Source: Metallyticus violacea
Taxonomy: Eukaryota > Arthropoda > Insecta > Mantodea > Metallyticidae
Reading direction: 5' to 3'
NCBI GenBank assembly: GCA_030762175.1
Contig: CM060842.1
Location: 42,427,501-42,491,500, forward strand
Length of the DNA stretch: 64,000 nucleotides
The notes beneath the pieces were generated by a model. That model saw nothing but the letters and a program-made list of their open reading frames with translations. It did not search any database and was not told the DNA's origin. The translations under genes were made by a program, and so were the position numbers. Shown one piece after another: positions 23,474 through 33,880 of this stretch. Positions within the stretch are counted from its first letter, which is position 1, and each line of letters opens with the position of its first letter.

Positions 23474-23740
23474 TTTAAAAATTAAAAAATGCAATTAAAA
23501 TAAGGAAAGGGAAAATTGCATTCAAGCATAGTACAGTTATTTATATGGTTTTTAGCATTAACAATTTAATAACTGTTTGCACAGAGCTGTAAGAAATCCA
23601 TGTCTGTTGTGAAAGATGTCTAAATGACTTGGGGGTAATTCTCCAAATGTTCACCGATTTCATCTAATGTTTCTTCGATGAGAACCCTACGCTGTCTGTT
23701 AGGTTTCTTAGACCGATCGCTACCAGTGTTCTGAAATATA
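22915..23740. other. Spacer with a microsatellite
   Basis: No coding signal. It contains the CAA/TAA array at 23401-23473. Confidence 0.4.
23401..23473 (+). repeat. Compound (CAA)n(TAA)n microsatellite
   Basis: Roughly eleven CAA triplets change into about thirteen TAA triplets, with no interruption at the junction. Confidence 0.93.
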
Positions 23741-24308
23741 CAGGGGTTACCAAAAAATGTACACACACTTCAAGCAAAGAAAAAACTGTGTTAACAAAAA
23801 AAAACTGAATTCACACAAACAGAAAATGATGACTATTGATCATCTTAGACTTTTACAGTTTCAACAGTTGCTCAAAATGCCCACCATCGGCGTCGATACA
23901 CTTCTGAGTACGTTGAACTACTGATTGAGTAACGTTTGCGAAAGTGTCCTCAGGGATTGCAGCATAAGCTGTTTCAATTTCTTCCCGAAGTGCTGCCAGT
24001 GCAGCTGGTTTTCTACGGTATACAATACCGTTAAAAGTTCCCCATAGGTAGAAGTCCAACGGAGTTAGATCCGGGGAACGCGGAACTCTTCGTCCTATCC
24101 AGTGCCTTGGATACTTCAAAATTGCTTTCCATGTTCAAACGATAATCTTGGCTCCATTTTTTGGTAGCAACACTAGTATAACGTAATGTGAGTCACATCT
24201 GTTTACAGAACATCATACTGCATATTACTGTTGTTTTTCGGTCCAAATGTGAAATATATTGAATAGATATCTGCTGTGAAAGTGTGTATACATTTTTGGC
24301 ACCCTCAG
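23741..24308 (-). mobile_element. 568-bp deletion derivative of an HTH/DDE element, both ends present
   Basis: Flanked by TA at 23739-23740 and 24309-24310. The inverted ends are CAGGGGTTACCAAAAAATGT on the left and CTGAGGGTGCCAAAAATGTA (reverse complement of the right). Minus strand: MEPRLSFEHGKQF near 24165 is the transposase N-terminus. It joins after a few codons to YPRHWIGRRVPRSPDLTPLD in the frame 23853-24119, which runs through FYLWGTFNGIVYRRKPAALA to QRTQKCIDADGGHFEQLLKL. The HTH and the core with the first two catalytic residues are deleted. This is a MITE-like product in an early stage, still carrying a readable C-terminus. Confidence 0.88.
23853..24119 (-). pseudogene. C-terminal transposase remnant (DDE_3 type)
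   Basis: An 88-codon open frame, the best preserved transposase piece in the window. It holds the third acidic block (PRSPDLTPLDFYLWG) and the helical C-terminus with the QRTQKCIDADGGHFEQLL signature. Compared with family members of about 350 residues, only the last quarter is left. Its apparent ATG is internal to the family and arises at the deletion junction, so translation of a useful protein is unlikely. Confidence 0.82.
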
Positions 24309-24310
24309 TA

Positions 24311-26209
24311 TTATAAAAGTATATACTGTTGTATAGTCAGGAATTTTCTTCAAATCCAGCTAAGTTACCACATATGAATGACTCACTTCCGGATTAAATG
24401 CATAACAAAGCATACCACTCGTAATAACTGAAGTGAACTCAACCCCAACAGACTCCCGTGATTTTGATCCAGTCATGAGAAAATACGTGTTCACACGCTC
24501 AGCGGAAAAAAACCGCAAGTCGGTTCATAGTTTATTGGATCCTTTCGTAGCTGTCTAGCACGACGGTGATTTGCCACTCAGGCTCGACATCCACATACAT
24601 ATTGATGATCAAGAAATGTTGAAACAGGCAAAGTAATTAAACGCTATGAGTTTTGTGTTAATACTGAAAATTATCTGCTTGTTAGTTTTAGTGCCGGAGT
24701 CAGATAAGTGGTTTTGAAGATTCGGGGTTTTTAAAGTAAAAACTATATCCTAATCAAACTAATTAAAAGGGTTAGAAATACTTTTTAATAATCCTATGGG
24801 GCTACTTAACATAGGAAAACATTTCTAATTTCTCGAAGTGATAACCAAACGATTTTACTATAAATATATCCAAATCGTTTCAGTCATAAACGCTTTATTT
24901 AACGCATCCACTTCCGTCAAGATGGTAAAGCGATCTCTTTCTGAGCTCCCGGTTCTGTATTGCAGATACAATGTTTACACCACCCAAATCCCCCCCTCTG
25001 CCTCTCTGCTTTAGAGCTTTCCACAGGTTTCACCAAGTTTCGAGCTGTGTACCGTTAAACAAAAAAGCGGCAATTCGCCGTTGGTAATGGGGTTGAGATA
25101 GGGTTAATTTCGGCCCTTTTGGAGGGGGCACCCTGTGAGCCGGGAGCAATTATCCGGAGTGCTTTCCAGACCCATAACTATCTCCTCTCGGCCGTGACGT
25201 CATTGTACCGCAACGGCGACATAAAAAACTATATGGCACGCAAGCAACCATCGCTCACGTGGGCAGCGAGGGAGGTCAATGCCACATCAATTCGCATTAT
25301 TTGTGTTTCCCACTCTGGCATCTTTCTGTCTGCAACAATTACATCGGCGGCTTAACTAGGGCAAAGTTCATACGGTTCTTTCTCACTAAGATAGACCTTG
25401 CCTTAGCTAAATCTTATGTCACTTGTTTTTTACTTAGCTAGGGATGATTTTTATGATGAAAAACCTCACTTTCATCCTTCCACTCATATACTAAAATGGA
25501 AACTGAATGGGATAGGAATATAGCGCAAGCTGTAGATTCTGTTCTTAAGAAATGTCTACACTCTCTTTTTCAACAATTTGTCATTGTTCCAAACTTGTAT
25601 ATATATTGTATGTGTTTCATAAGCTAACATTTGCATTTTTACAAATTTTGCTTGGATGCGTAACTTTTATAAGAAATAAACTTCACAAAGCTGTAATAGT
25701 TAACCACACAAGCACTGTAAATGGGAATATCCTACGAGATAATGTCTTGGAGCAATGCATATATCTACCGAGGACCAGCATAATGTACTTTGGCATTATC
25801 GTGCATGCAAAGGAATCCAGGTGCAGATGTTTCAGCAATAAGAAGGACCACAGGCTGTAAAACATATTGAATTCATCTGTTTGCATTCATTGCTCCATTG
25901 CTTGTCTGGTTTTATATATATATTCCTCTCCAGACTATGATTGTATCTCATTTGAATTTGTGAAGTTTCTCTATGCACCTCAGATTTTTCCATGTGCTTT
26001 TGTTATTTGTATACCAACTAGTCACCATTATTGTTTATTTAGTCTTATTTTGCGAATATGAGTAAAATTGGATTTTATTACAAAAGTCTAACATATTCCC
26101 CTCGAAACTGGACGCAGATCAAAGTGTGATTCATCTGTAATTAGAATAAGTACATTGTTCCTCGTGCTCCTGGCACCATGCGATGCGACCTGTACGATTT
26201 CTCTGGTGA
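24311..26209. other. Spacer, no supported gene
   Basis: Frames at 25119-25355, 25259-25441 and 25552-25860 carry no recognisable domain. The GC-richer part near 25.1 kb is listed separately. Confidence 0.4.
25040..25350. promoter_or_regulatory. GC-rich, repeat-free block with CRE and E-box motifs
   Basis: Rich in CpG for this window. It contains a perfect palindromic TGACGTCA (25195-25202, the CREB/ATF site) and a CACGTG E-box (25256-25261) within 65 bp. A 78-codon frame (25119-25355) crosses it, but the peptide is not recognised. It could be a promoter, an enhancer or an exon. Confidence 0.25.
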
Positions 26210-26450
26210 ATCGCTTTTTTCTGCTGAGGCAACACAGGCGCTGGATACTAGCGGTGCGAGATGAAATTATGGACTGGGAAAGGATTTAAGGGGGGGGGGG
26301 GAACGTTCCAGATCTAAGTTTAGAGTACCTTTAAGAGAACTAAAGAAAAATTTTTGGAAAAAAAAAATCTCAGTCAGGAAGGGCGGGAATCGAACTGCAG
26401 AACTTCCGCTCAAGAATGTGTGCCTTAACCATATCGGCCATCCGTGTTAG
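26210..26450 (-). repeat. SINE-B copy 3, decayed
   Basis: Minus-strand head ACGGATGGCCGATATGGTTA, B-box GCAGTTCGATTCCCGCC, and tail matching GCCTGTGTTGCCTCAGCAG. A run of twelve G at 26291-26302 lies where other copies have an A/T-rich tract next to GGAAGGAA. Several substitutions suggest an older insertion. Confidence 0.75.
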
Positions 26451-26801
26451 TAAAGAGCGGAATTGAAGCAACGTTTTGTGCAATTGTGGGTTAAAACAAT
26501 CAACAGGAAGCTTCTTAACATGGCAGCAGTTGTAATCCTTGGTTTGCCAGGATGTTGTTCTCCAGAGCCTTAAGTGCATCAGTATTTCACCATTTCTAAT
26601 TATTCAAATCAACATAAACATTTCATCTCAACTTAAAGTGTTCATTTTATTCATAAAAAATATTTGTTACAGTTTCTTCCAATGTTTTAATATAGAAACG
26701 TTGCTACACTCCCATATTAAATTACACTCATTCACAATGCTTAAATGCACAAATGAATTATTATAATTGACTAATATGGTAACTAGGTGACATTTTGTTG
26801 A
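26451..26801. other. AT-rich spacer
   Basis: Nothing recognised; the frame 26539-26766 is low-complexity AT-rich sequence. Confidence 0.4.
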
Positions 26802-27062
26802 TGGACATTCTTTAGCATCTCAGGTCATTAGCGTCCCATTCAATTTAGGGCGTGAAACAGCCAGTAAATTTTGCTCAGAGGCATCTTCTTTTAAGCTTGA
26901 GGTTCTTTTTCGTGCCGGGACCTACGGCCTTACTTCCCTTCCGAAAGAAGTCCATACTTTTTAATTTTACACCCGAAAAAAACCATCGATCCAGGCCGGG
27001 ATTGAACCTCCATCTTGGGTTTAGGAGGAAAGTATGGTTACCACTACATCACCAGGACCGAC
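26802..27062 (-). repeat. SINE-A copy 3
   Basis: The minus-strand head GTCGGTCCTGGTGATGTAGT, GGTTACCATACTTTCC and a damaged B-box (GGAGGTTCAATCCCGG) are followed by the family body. GTCGTAGATTTACGGCAC is partly deleted, giving GCCGTAGGTCCCGGCAC. The 3' tail is shortened (GATGCTAAAGAATGTCC). Confidence 0.85.
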
Positions 27063-28225
27063 TACATGTAAACAAAAACACTGTAGATATACTAAAAATG
27101 TTATTTAAAACGTATTTTATTCATTAGACAACTTTGATGTGTGTACAATAAATTATAGAATGAGTAACTAATAAGATATGTACATAAATTTCTCCTACAC
27201 CTCATTTAAATGTGGTATTTGGATGAACAACTGTTACACATCATCTGTAATATACGCTTTGAAATACCTTTTTCTTGAAACTTGTGATACGCTGCGTCAT
27301 ATTTCTGTAGAACAGGCTCCAGAAACTCCCCAAATCTTATATACAATCTTTTTAAACTTGATATTTCAAAGCACATACTTTTGGGCTGTTTTTGGTACAT
27401 CTTTTAACGAATAGCATTCTCTCTCAACCCATTACGACACACAAAAGCCCCCTCACATTTATTTGAGCACATAAATAATGACACCTGGTCATATGCAAAT
27501 AGCAGCACCAAGAGGAAACCTCATAACACAAGTCTTAGTGGAGATTGTACGGGGGTAATGACATCAAAATTCAAATTCAGAAAGAAAGGGGGACCATGCA
27601 AGGTCCTTGTGACATTTTTATCCCAAGGAATGGGCACCATTCAGTAGCGGAGTCGAGTACGTCATTAAAAATATTCGTTACAAGGTCTTCTCCCCATTCA
27701 CCGCAATGCCATGGCCTACTCTATTTGTTATTATACCACCTCGAGCGCTCGTAATAGTGACAGTCATTTTTTATATATATTCCTCCTCCTTCCAGTCCCT
27801 TTCTTCTTCACAGCGGAACATTGCAATATTATTCTTCGAGAGAATATTTCCCTTGTTCTCTACAGAAGCCCTAGCGTATTCCAGCCATTTCTCAAATCGC
27901 GAGAAGCTGTAACATAATAAGAATATGAGAGTAAGGAACATTTAACATTCGTTTCTTGTATGATTACACCGTAAAGGTAGGACGATAGAGGGATTCAATT
28001 GTACTTTGCTAGGCATTTTATCAAGATTGCTTTTCTTCTTTCTCTGTTTACGGGAATGTCATATTCTGATGAAGCATGACAATTTTATTAACGTACAGGA
28101 GCTGCAAAAACATTCCATGTATGTAACAGCCTTTATTAATTTTGAAACTTGTTGGTATTTTCTGTTAATTGTTTCATTTTGAGCAAAGCTTAAGCATGCA
28201 ATATTACAACTGCTAATCGTAAAAA
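27063..28225. other. Spacer, no supported gene
   Basis: Overlapping short frames at 27178-27414, 27206-27400 and 27706-27917 have no domain. No repeat signature was seen. Confidence 0.4.
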
Positions 28226-28470
28226 GGTCGACCTTGGTGGTCTAAGATTAGCGTGCTCTCCTCGCGGGTTCAAACCCGCCGTGAGCTCCACATAAAATCT
28301 TAGTCTTTCAGGACGGACTTTAAGTCATGCGTCCCAAGTTGTAGATTTACGACACATTTAACAGGATACAAGAAAAAAAAATGTTCCTGGACCAAATTAT
28401 GGAGGGCTTCACGCCCATGTAACACCTTAGTTCCTGCCAGATGACTTTGGCGGTGATGGGCTTACTACCT
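28226..28470 (+). repeat. SINE-C (tRNA-like head, body partly shared with SINE-A)
   Basis: Head GGTCGACCTTGGTGGTCTAA then B-box GGTTCAAACCC. The body has GCGTCCCAAGTTGTAGATTT then ACGACACATTTAACAGG, which echoes the SINE-A part GTCCCGTGTCGTACATTTACGGCACGTTAAAG. The head between the A and B boxes is shorter than a tRNA. The 3' boundary is a guess. Confidence 0.5.
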
Positions 28471-28727
28471 GTCATTCAACCTTTTGTAGAAAAAAATCGT
28501 AAATAAGTTCTCCTTGGTATTCAAAATAACCCATAAAGAGGCGCCCATGTTTCAGGAAGGAACGACGGATACTACAGATTCATAACAATGCACATTTTTA
28601 AGAAATAAGAAGGTAGCCTGAGGGCGAGCTCTAAGTTTGTAGACCCTTAACTGTAGAACAGTTCATTAGCAGCATTTGTTTGTTGTCTATTTGAATTTGT
28701 GAGTCAAGAACACAGAAATTAGCTGTT

Positions 28728-28793
28728 TTATGACTCGAACCCGGATATGTGGCAAAACACTATTTATCACTAACCATTAGAAAAGGTTTAAGA
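28728..28793 (-). repeat. tRNA-like relic
   Basis: The minus strand has TCTAATGGTTAGTGATAAAT, like an A-box region, and the B-box GGGTTCGAGTC 22 bp on. The acceptor stem does not pair. This is probably a decayed SINE head. A weaker case lies at about 29038-29090 on the plus strand (GGGCGAGTGGTAGGAGTATT). Confidence 0.35.
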
Positions 28794-28800
28794 GAACAAA

Positions 28801-30790
28801 AATTATATCGATAAATGTTTCCTGTTCTGAACTTCGCTGCCTATTTTGTACTAGTCTGCCTTATTTTAGCGCTTCATTGACGGAATAACAAACAACTATT
28901 TGTTCCAACACAGCTGTTGTTAAGATGTTTTACGGCGAATTTCATTTTATAAATAAAATGCTCCATGGCTAACAATGAAATACTTTCATAATAATTAAAA
29001 ATCGGTTAAGTAGATCGCTACAGTAGTTTCATTTTCACTGTGGGCGAGTGGTAGGAGTATTCGCTTATGAGCTGCAGATCTGAGTTAGCATTATTGACTT
29101 GAAAATCTTTTAACTGCTGTTCGTCCATAATGAAAACAAGACTACTGGAATTTTTTCTTCGGTAGACTCAAATAGGAAAAGGCTTTTTTTTTTTTTTTAA
29201 ATAACAATTTGTATCTTATTAATACATAAATACTGAAAAGAAAAGTCAGTTGTTTAGTGAATGCCTTGCGTATTTTTGCAAGTTTTCTTTAAAAATGATA
29301 TTGCTGTCTAAAAATACAAGAATAATTATTTAAATTGTTTTCCTACTATACACAAAAGGAATTATATGCTTCAAGTGAGTAATGCGATTTAAAAGATAGT
29401 TCTTTTTGCCGATCTGTCATTGCATTTAAATTATGTTTAGTTACTGATAACAGTTTATACTTTCCTTTTTTTACTACATCTATTACATATCCCCCCCCCC
29501 CTGTTACTATTAAAATTGTCATTACCAGGCTATTTTGCCATGGCCATTGATTTAAAGGAAAAATTTAAAATTTGATGTCTTAATCTAGCTAGGAAAGAGG
29601 GCTTAGATATATTTATCAACAAACAATTGCAGCACAACTATCCCAGCACTCCATCTCCCTCCCACTTCTAACGGTTCTGTCCCTCCCTGCTCTCCAAACA
29701 CTTCCACACAGTGCAATGACGATACTGGCCGCAGTAGCCAGCGAAAGCTTTGGTTTAAATTTCTTTAACATGATCACGGAAAAATAGTTGGTGAATAACA
29801 CATTATAATAATTACAATATACCGTGAAAGCCTAATGAATGACTTTTTACACTCTTTTTAATGCCTGAACATCCAATATGTTGTTGTGACATGTGCTGTT
29901 GAAAATTCCTATGTTCAGTGACTCTATGCAATACACGTACTTCAGTCAGCAGCAGTTACTGTAAAACAAAAACAAATAAAAAAATTCTAAGTTTCGTGTT
30001 AACTAATGGAGAATCCAGTATGAAAAAAATAAAAGAAAATATAGAAAAGATAAAAGTTAAAAGGCGAAGTATGAAAATATCAAGAGAGGACAAGATAAAA
30101 GTTTGTGTCAATGAAAGGTCATGTGGTTAAAGGAAAATCTCTTGCTGCCGTTAGTTCCTGTTGCAAAGAAATCCAGATGGAATACAAATTGAATGGTGCA
30201 CTACTTTGCTCGCCTACATACGAAGAAGTTTGCATTCCTTTTCGAGTGTGGAAGCACAACATTGACATGGATGTAGTAAAGACTCCCTTATGCACAAACA
30301 AGTCACAAAAGGAGGAAAAAGTAAAAGATGTTTTCAAATATATGGAGAAGCTCTGTGAGGCAAAATGAATGTGTCTGTGATAAGGATGAAAAATAACTTT
30401 ACAGCACCACATTTATAGAAAAGCACTCTTATGCATTTATATTCTTGGAGCATTTTGGTGTTTGGAAATATAAAGAAAGCCAATGTCCATTTTGTTTAAC
30501 AATTAACAAGGTTATTAATTGATCGCATGACCTTTTTCCTTGTACCTTTTCTATTGATTATTTTGTTCTCAGGTATAGGAGCCCATTAACAGCTTAAGGT
30601 AATTTAAATTGCACGAGAAATTCTGCTAACGAAATAATGAGTTGTTGCACATTATGTGCTAGTTAGTGTACACTAGTAACCGCTATTCCGTCCCGGAACC
30701 TGGGCGTCTACTGTGAGGAAGGTTTCATTTATCAAGAAGAATTTAAAAGTCCACTTATTCCCGACTGAGGCAGAGGAACAAGTGGTCCAC
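28801..30790. other. Spacer, no supported gene
   Basis: Frames 29918-30130 and 30105-30368 overlap. Their peptides (Lys/Arg-rich KKIKENIEKIKVKRRSMKI, and CIPFRVWKHNIDMDVVK) match nothing I recognise. Homopolymer runs of T (about 29184-29198) and C (about 29490-29501) occur. Confidence 0.4.
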
Positions 30791-30794
30791 TCAT

Positions 30795-30925
30795 CGCCTC
30801 CAACGCCATCTGAGATGGAACTAAGATATTTCTTACGCGTGAAACGGTCGATAATTTTTGTCTCTTTTTCAGGCGTGGAGTTCTTTAACGTGCCATAAAT
30901 CTACGACACAGAACCTACGGCTTAA
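30795..30925 (-). repeat. SINE-A relic (middle part only)
   Basis: GGCTTAAC/GCCGTAGGTTC, TGTCGTAGATTTATGGCACG and AACTCCACGCCTGAAAAAGA then CGTTTCACGC on the minus strand follow the order of the SINE-A body. Similarity is low, and head and tail are missing. Confidence 0.45.
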
Positions 30926-31045
30926 CCTTGGGTCCAGAAAAGTGCGTGCTATCTCCATACAAAAGAGACCAACTAGTGTATTTAGTAAATATATAATCAG
31001 TTTAAGATTTTGCTATTCTTTAAGCAAAATGTATATCTCAAAATA

Positions 31046-31200
31046 GGCTGCGTCGTGACCGAGTAGTTTTACTGCTCGCCTTCCACTGAGGCGGCCCTGG
31101 TTCTGTGAATGCAATTTGTTTAGAAAGAAACGGAGCCCATACAGATTTTCTCCATGTAGTCCGTCTTCGCCAATCTTCCCCGCTATCTCATCTAATCTAT
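31046..31200 (+). repeat. tRNA-like SINE relic
   Basis: GGCTGCGTCGTGACCGAGTA then GCCCTGGTTCTGTGAATGC resembles a tRNA-type A and B box pair, about 40 bp apart, followed by a body with GATTTTCTCCATGTAGTCC. No second copy of this type was recognised in the window. Confidence 0.35.
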
Positions 31201-31651
31201 CGTTGATAAATATTTTTGTTGGGAAATATTACAGGTATTATATTCCTTTTGCAAGTATATAAGGCTGAATGACTATTTTCTTCACCAAAAATGTTGTGTT
31301 GATGCAAAAAGAGCTAAGAGTCACACACCCAGGCAACAATGGATTTTCCAACACTCCTCTGACCTTACTTGTATTGAAGTATTTAGGCCAGGCTGCAGGA
31401 ATGTGTAAGAAACCAAGGCCAACAGTAAAGAGAGTCCTCTGTGGTCGAAAAATTTCCTGTCAAAATGTATGAAGGCCTTGAAAAATCTGATGGAAAGTCA
31501 CGTTACTAATTAATGTGGTTAAAACACTGTTTAATTAAATACTTCTGAATATGAAACATTTTGACAAGCTTTATGTGAAGTAGATGTTATTGATTCCCAG
31601 TTATGTGTATTTTGCAATCACATGCTACTTAAAGTTTAGGCGCTGCTTGAA

Positions 31652-31800
31652 ATGGACGGAAGCAGCTCTGCTATATAGCAGTAGTATGTCGAACACGTGC
31701 AAGGGACGTGGGTTTGGGTCCCACCTGTGGTTAACAACGTGGCCGAATCTTTTCTGAGTTCATCATCGACTAAAGCAAATGCCAGTTAATTTATACGCTA
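31652..31800 (+). repeat. tRNA-like SINE relic
   Basis: GGACGGAAGCAGCTCTGC and, 55 bp on, the B-box GGGTTTGGGTCCCACC with a good T-arm stem (GTGGG/CCCAC). A body with GTGGCCGAATCTTTTCTGAG follows. Boundaries are uncertain. Confidence 0.35.
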
Positions 31801-31919
31801 TTGATCGTCCGACACAGGTCGCGACGTGGTCGGATGCCTGCAGTTTCAAACACATAACCGAACCGCTCTATCGAAGCATATAACCGTCCCATAAACTAAC
31901 GTTTCTTTCACGCTGAGGG

Positions 31920-32150
31920 CAGGAAGCAATGCAAAACGGTATGGGGAGTTCTGCCGCTCCCGGCGCCAGGTCCAGCAAGTTCTAGTTCCATTGTAATTCC
32001 GGCCTACCCCCGCCAGCGAATTCCTGTACAGAAAGGGATTGCGCGGGGGTCCCTGGGTGTGACGTTAATAGGCGGCAATTACCATAACACTGGGGTGCCT
32101 CGCCCCCGGCCTGACTAATGGCATTGTTTTCCTCAGTTGCTTCCAATGGA
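31920..32150. promoter_or_regulatory. GC-rich, repeat-free block (candidate regulatory DNA)
   Basis: Among the most GC-rich stretches of the window, with CTGCCGCTCCCGGCGCCAGG, GGATTGCGCGGGGGTCCCTG and CGCCCCCGGCCTGACTAATG. It contains homeodomain-like cores CAATTACC and CTAATGG and a TGACGTTA half-site. No open frame of note. The contrast with the surrounding AT-rich DNA is the only evidence. Confidence 0.25.
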
Positions 32151-32894
32151 AAGTCCTTGAGGTATGAAGCACAGCAAAGAGGCGCTGTTGCACGTTATTA
32201 AAACCTCAAACATTTCACGCTTGAAATATGCTGCTTTGCTCCATTCTGCAAACCTATGCGATTTAAACTTCTTAGCCTTACTCTCTCGAGGTGTGCGAAA
32301 CTGCACATAAAACTATACATTGTTGGAATTTATCTGTTTACTATGCAGTTCTCTGTAAGTGCATGCATTTTCATAGTACTGAAAACCATGTGAACATTGT
32401 TACAGAAGGATTTTCTGATTATTCTCGTAATAAAGCTCTCGGCGTGGCTTTCTGGCTTTTTCTGTAACGATTGCGTAAAGTTTGCAGCTGTTTTAACAGA
32501 AATTTGCATCTTCATAGAAATGTCTTACCTAGGAACCAACTTGTTTAAAATATTTTTACTTATATTCCGGATAATAGTTGCAACACGTTTGTAATATGCA
32601 ATTACAATTAAAAAATCAACGATTTTATATTTCCGCTTACCCGACTTTACGCAGCCTTTGATATCGTTTTCGAAAATATTATATTTCTAAGCAAATTAAC
32701 ATGCTTTCACCTTCACTCTGTAATGAAAAATTCACCATATAATTTCATCTAAGGAAAAGGCAGAAAAGTGAACTTGAAGTATTTCATTTCAGCCACTGAA
32801 AAAAGGAAAACTAATGTGCATGTATAATTTTTATTATAACATTTAAATATTCTGTTACAAAAGAAAATTTAACTAGCCAACTTTCATATTAATT

Positions 32895-33880
32895 TTAGAT
32901 TATGAAAAAGTTTTGATAGGGCTATCCGAAATAAACTATGAACTGTAATGCAAGAGAAAGGATATCCGAGTCATCTGATCAAGGTAATTCAGAGTCTATA
33001 TAAAAAAAAACAAGAATTAAGATTGATAATGGCGTTAGAATTGGAAACATAACAGAAGAAATAAACCTAGGGGTCAAACAGGGATGCCCTTTATGGCCAG
33101 TATTGTTTATATAAAGATGAGAAAAACTACTCTACTGGGAGTATTCCAATTAATAAACATAAGTTGAAAACAATTTTGTTTGTTTGCTGACGATCAGGTT
33201 ATTTTTGAGAAAATCGAAGATGATCGACAGGGAAGTGTCATAAATTCGAAGATATCATGGAGACATATAATTCAAAGATTTCAATAACCAAGACAAAGTT
33301 AATGACTTTAAAGAGAAAAATTATGTAAGATATAAGGTAGGTATTAATTAAGAAGTAAAGAATAAGTCTCCAGTTTCAATTATCTAGGTTTTAATGTACT
33401 ATATAGTAAAAATGAAGACCTGAATATAAAAGTAAATAAATTAACACTGATAAATGGAAATATAAGGAGAACATTAAAAAAGCAAGACGTCAAAAGCAAC
33501 ACAAATGAAATTCTATAAAGTAATGACAGTGCTAATAGCAACATATGGAAGTGAAAACTGGACTATGAGTAGGACAGACAGGAAAACGATAAAAACTGCA
33601 GAGATGAGATTTTTAAGAGGAGTAACTGGATAAACGCTCCTAGATAAACAAAGAAATGAAATATTCTAAAACAAGTTAAATATATATAATATTAACAAAA
33701 AAAATTAAGGAAAATAAAAATAATTGGTATCAGCATATACTAAGAATGAAAGAGAAACGGATACCAAAAAGAGGTATAACCTAGAGGATATCGCCTAGTA
33801 GGAAGACCAAGAACAAGATGGAGTAATATGTTTAATTGAAGAGGGAACAGGTCGACTGGCCTATACCTTGTAGAAGAAGA
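32895..33880 (+). pseudogene. Non-LTR retrotransposon fragment (reverse transcriptase), copy 2
   Basis: Plus-strand frames broken by many stops read LWTVMQEKGYPSHLIKVIQS, LYKK, RIKIDNGVRIGNITEEINLG, VKQGCPLWPVLF, FADDQVI (FADD at 33183-33194, kept), KTKLMTLKRKI, YGSENWTMSRTDRKTIKTAE and MRFLRGVTG. This is the order of a LINE reverse transcriptase from the fingers through the palm to the C-terminal region. A frameshift lies just before FADD. It is the same element as 19376-20290, but it reaches further 5'. Both end in the same place, after AGGAAGACCAAGAACAAGAT and TTGTAGAAGAAG. Confidence 0.82.
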
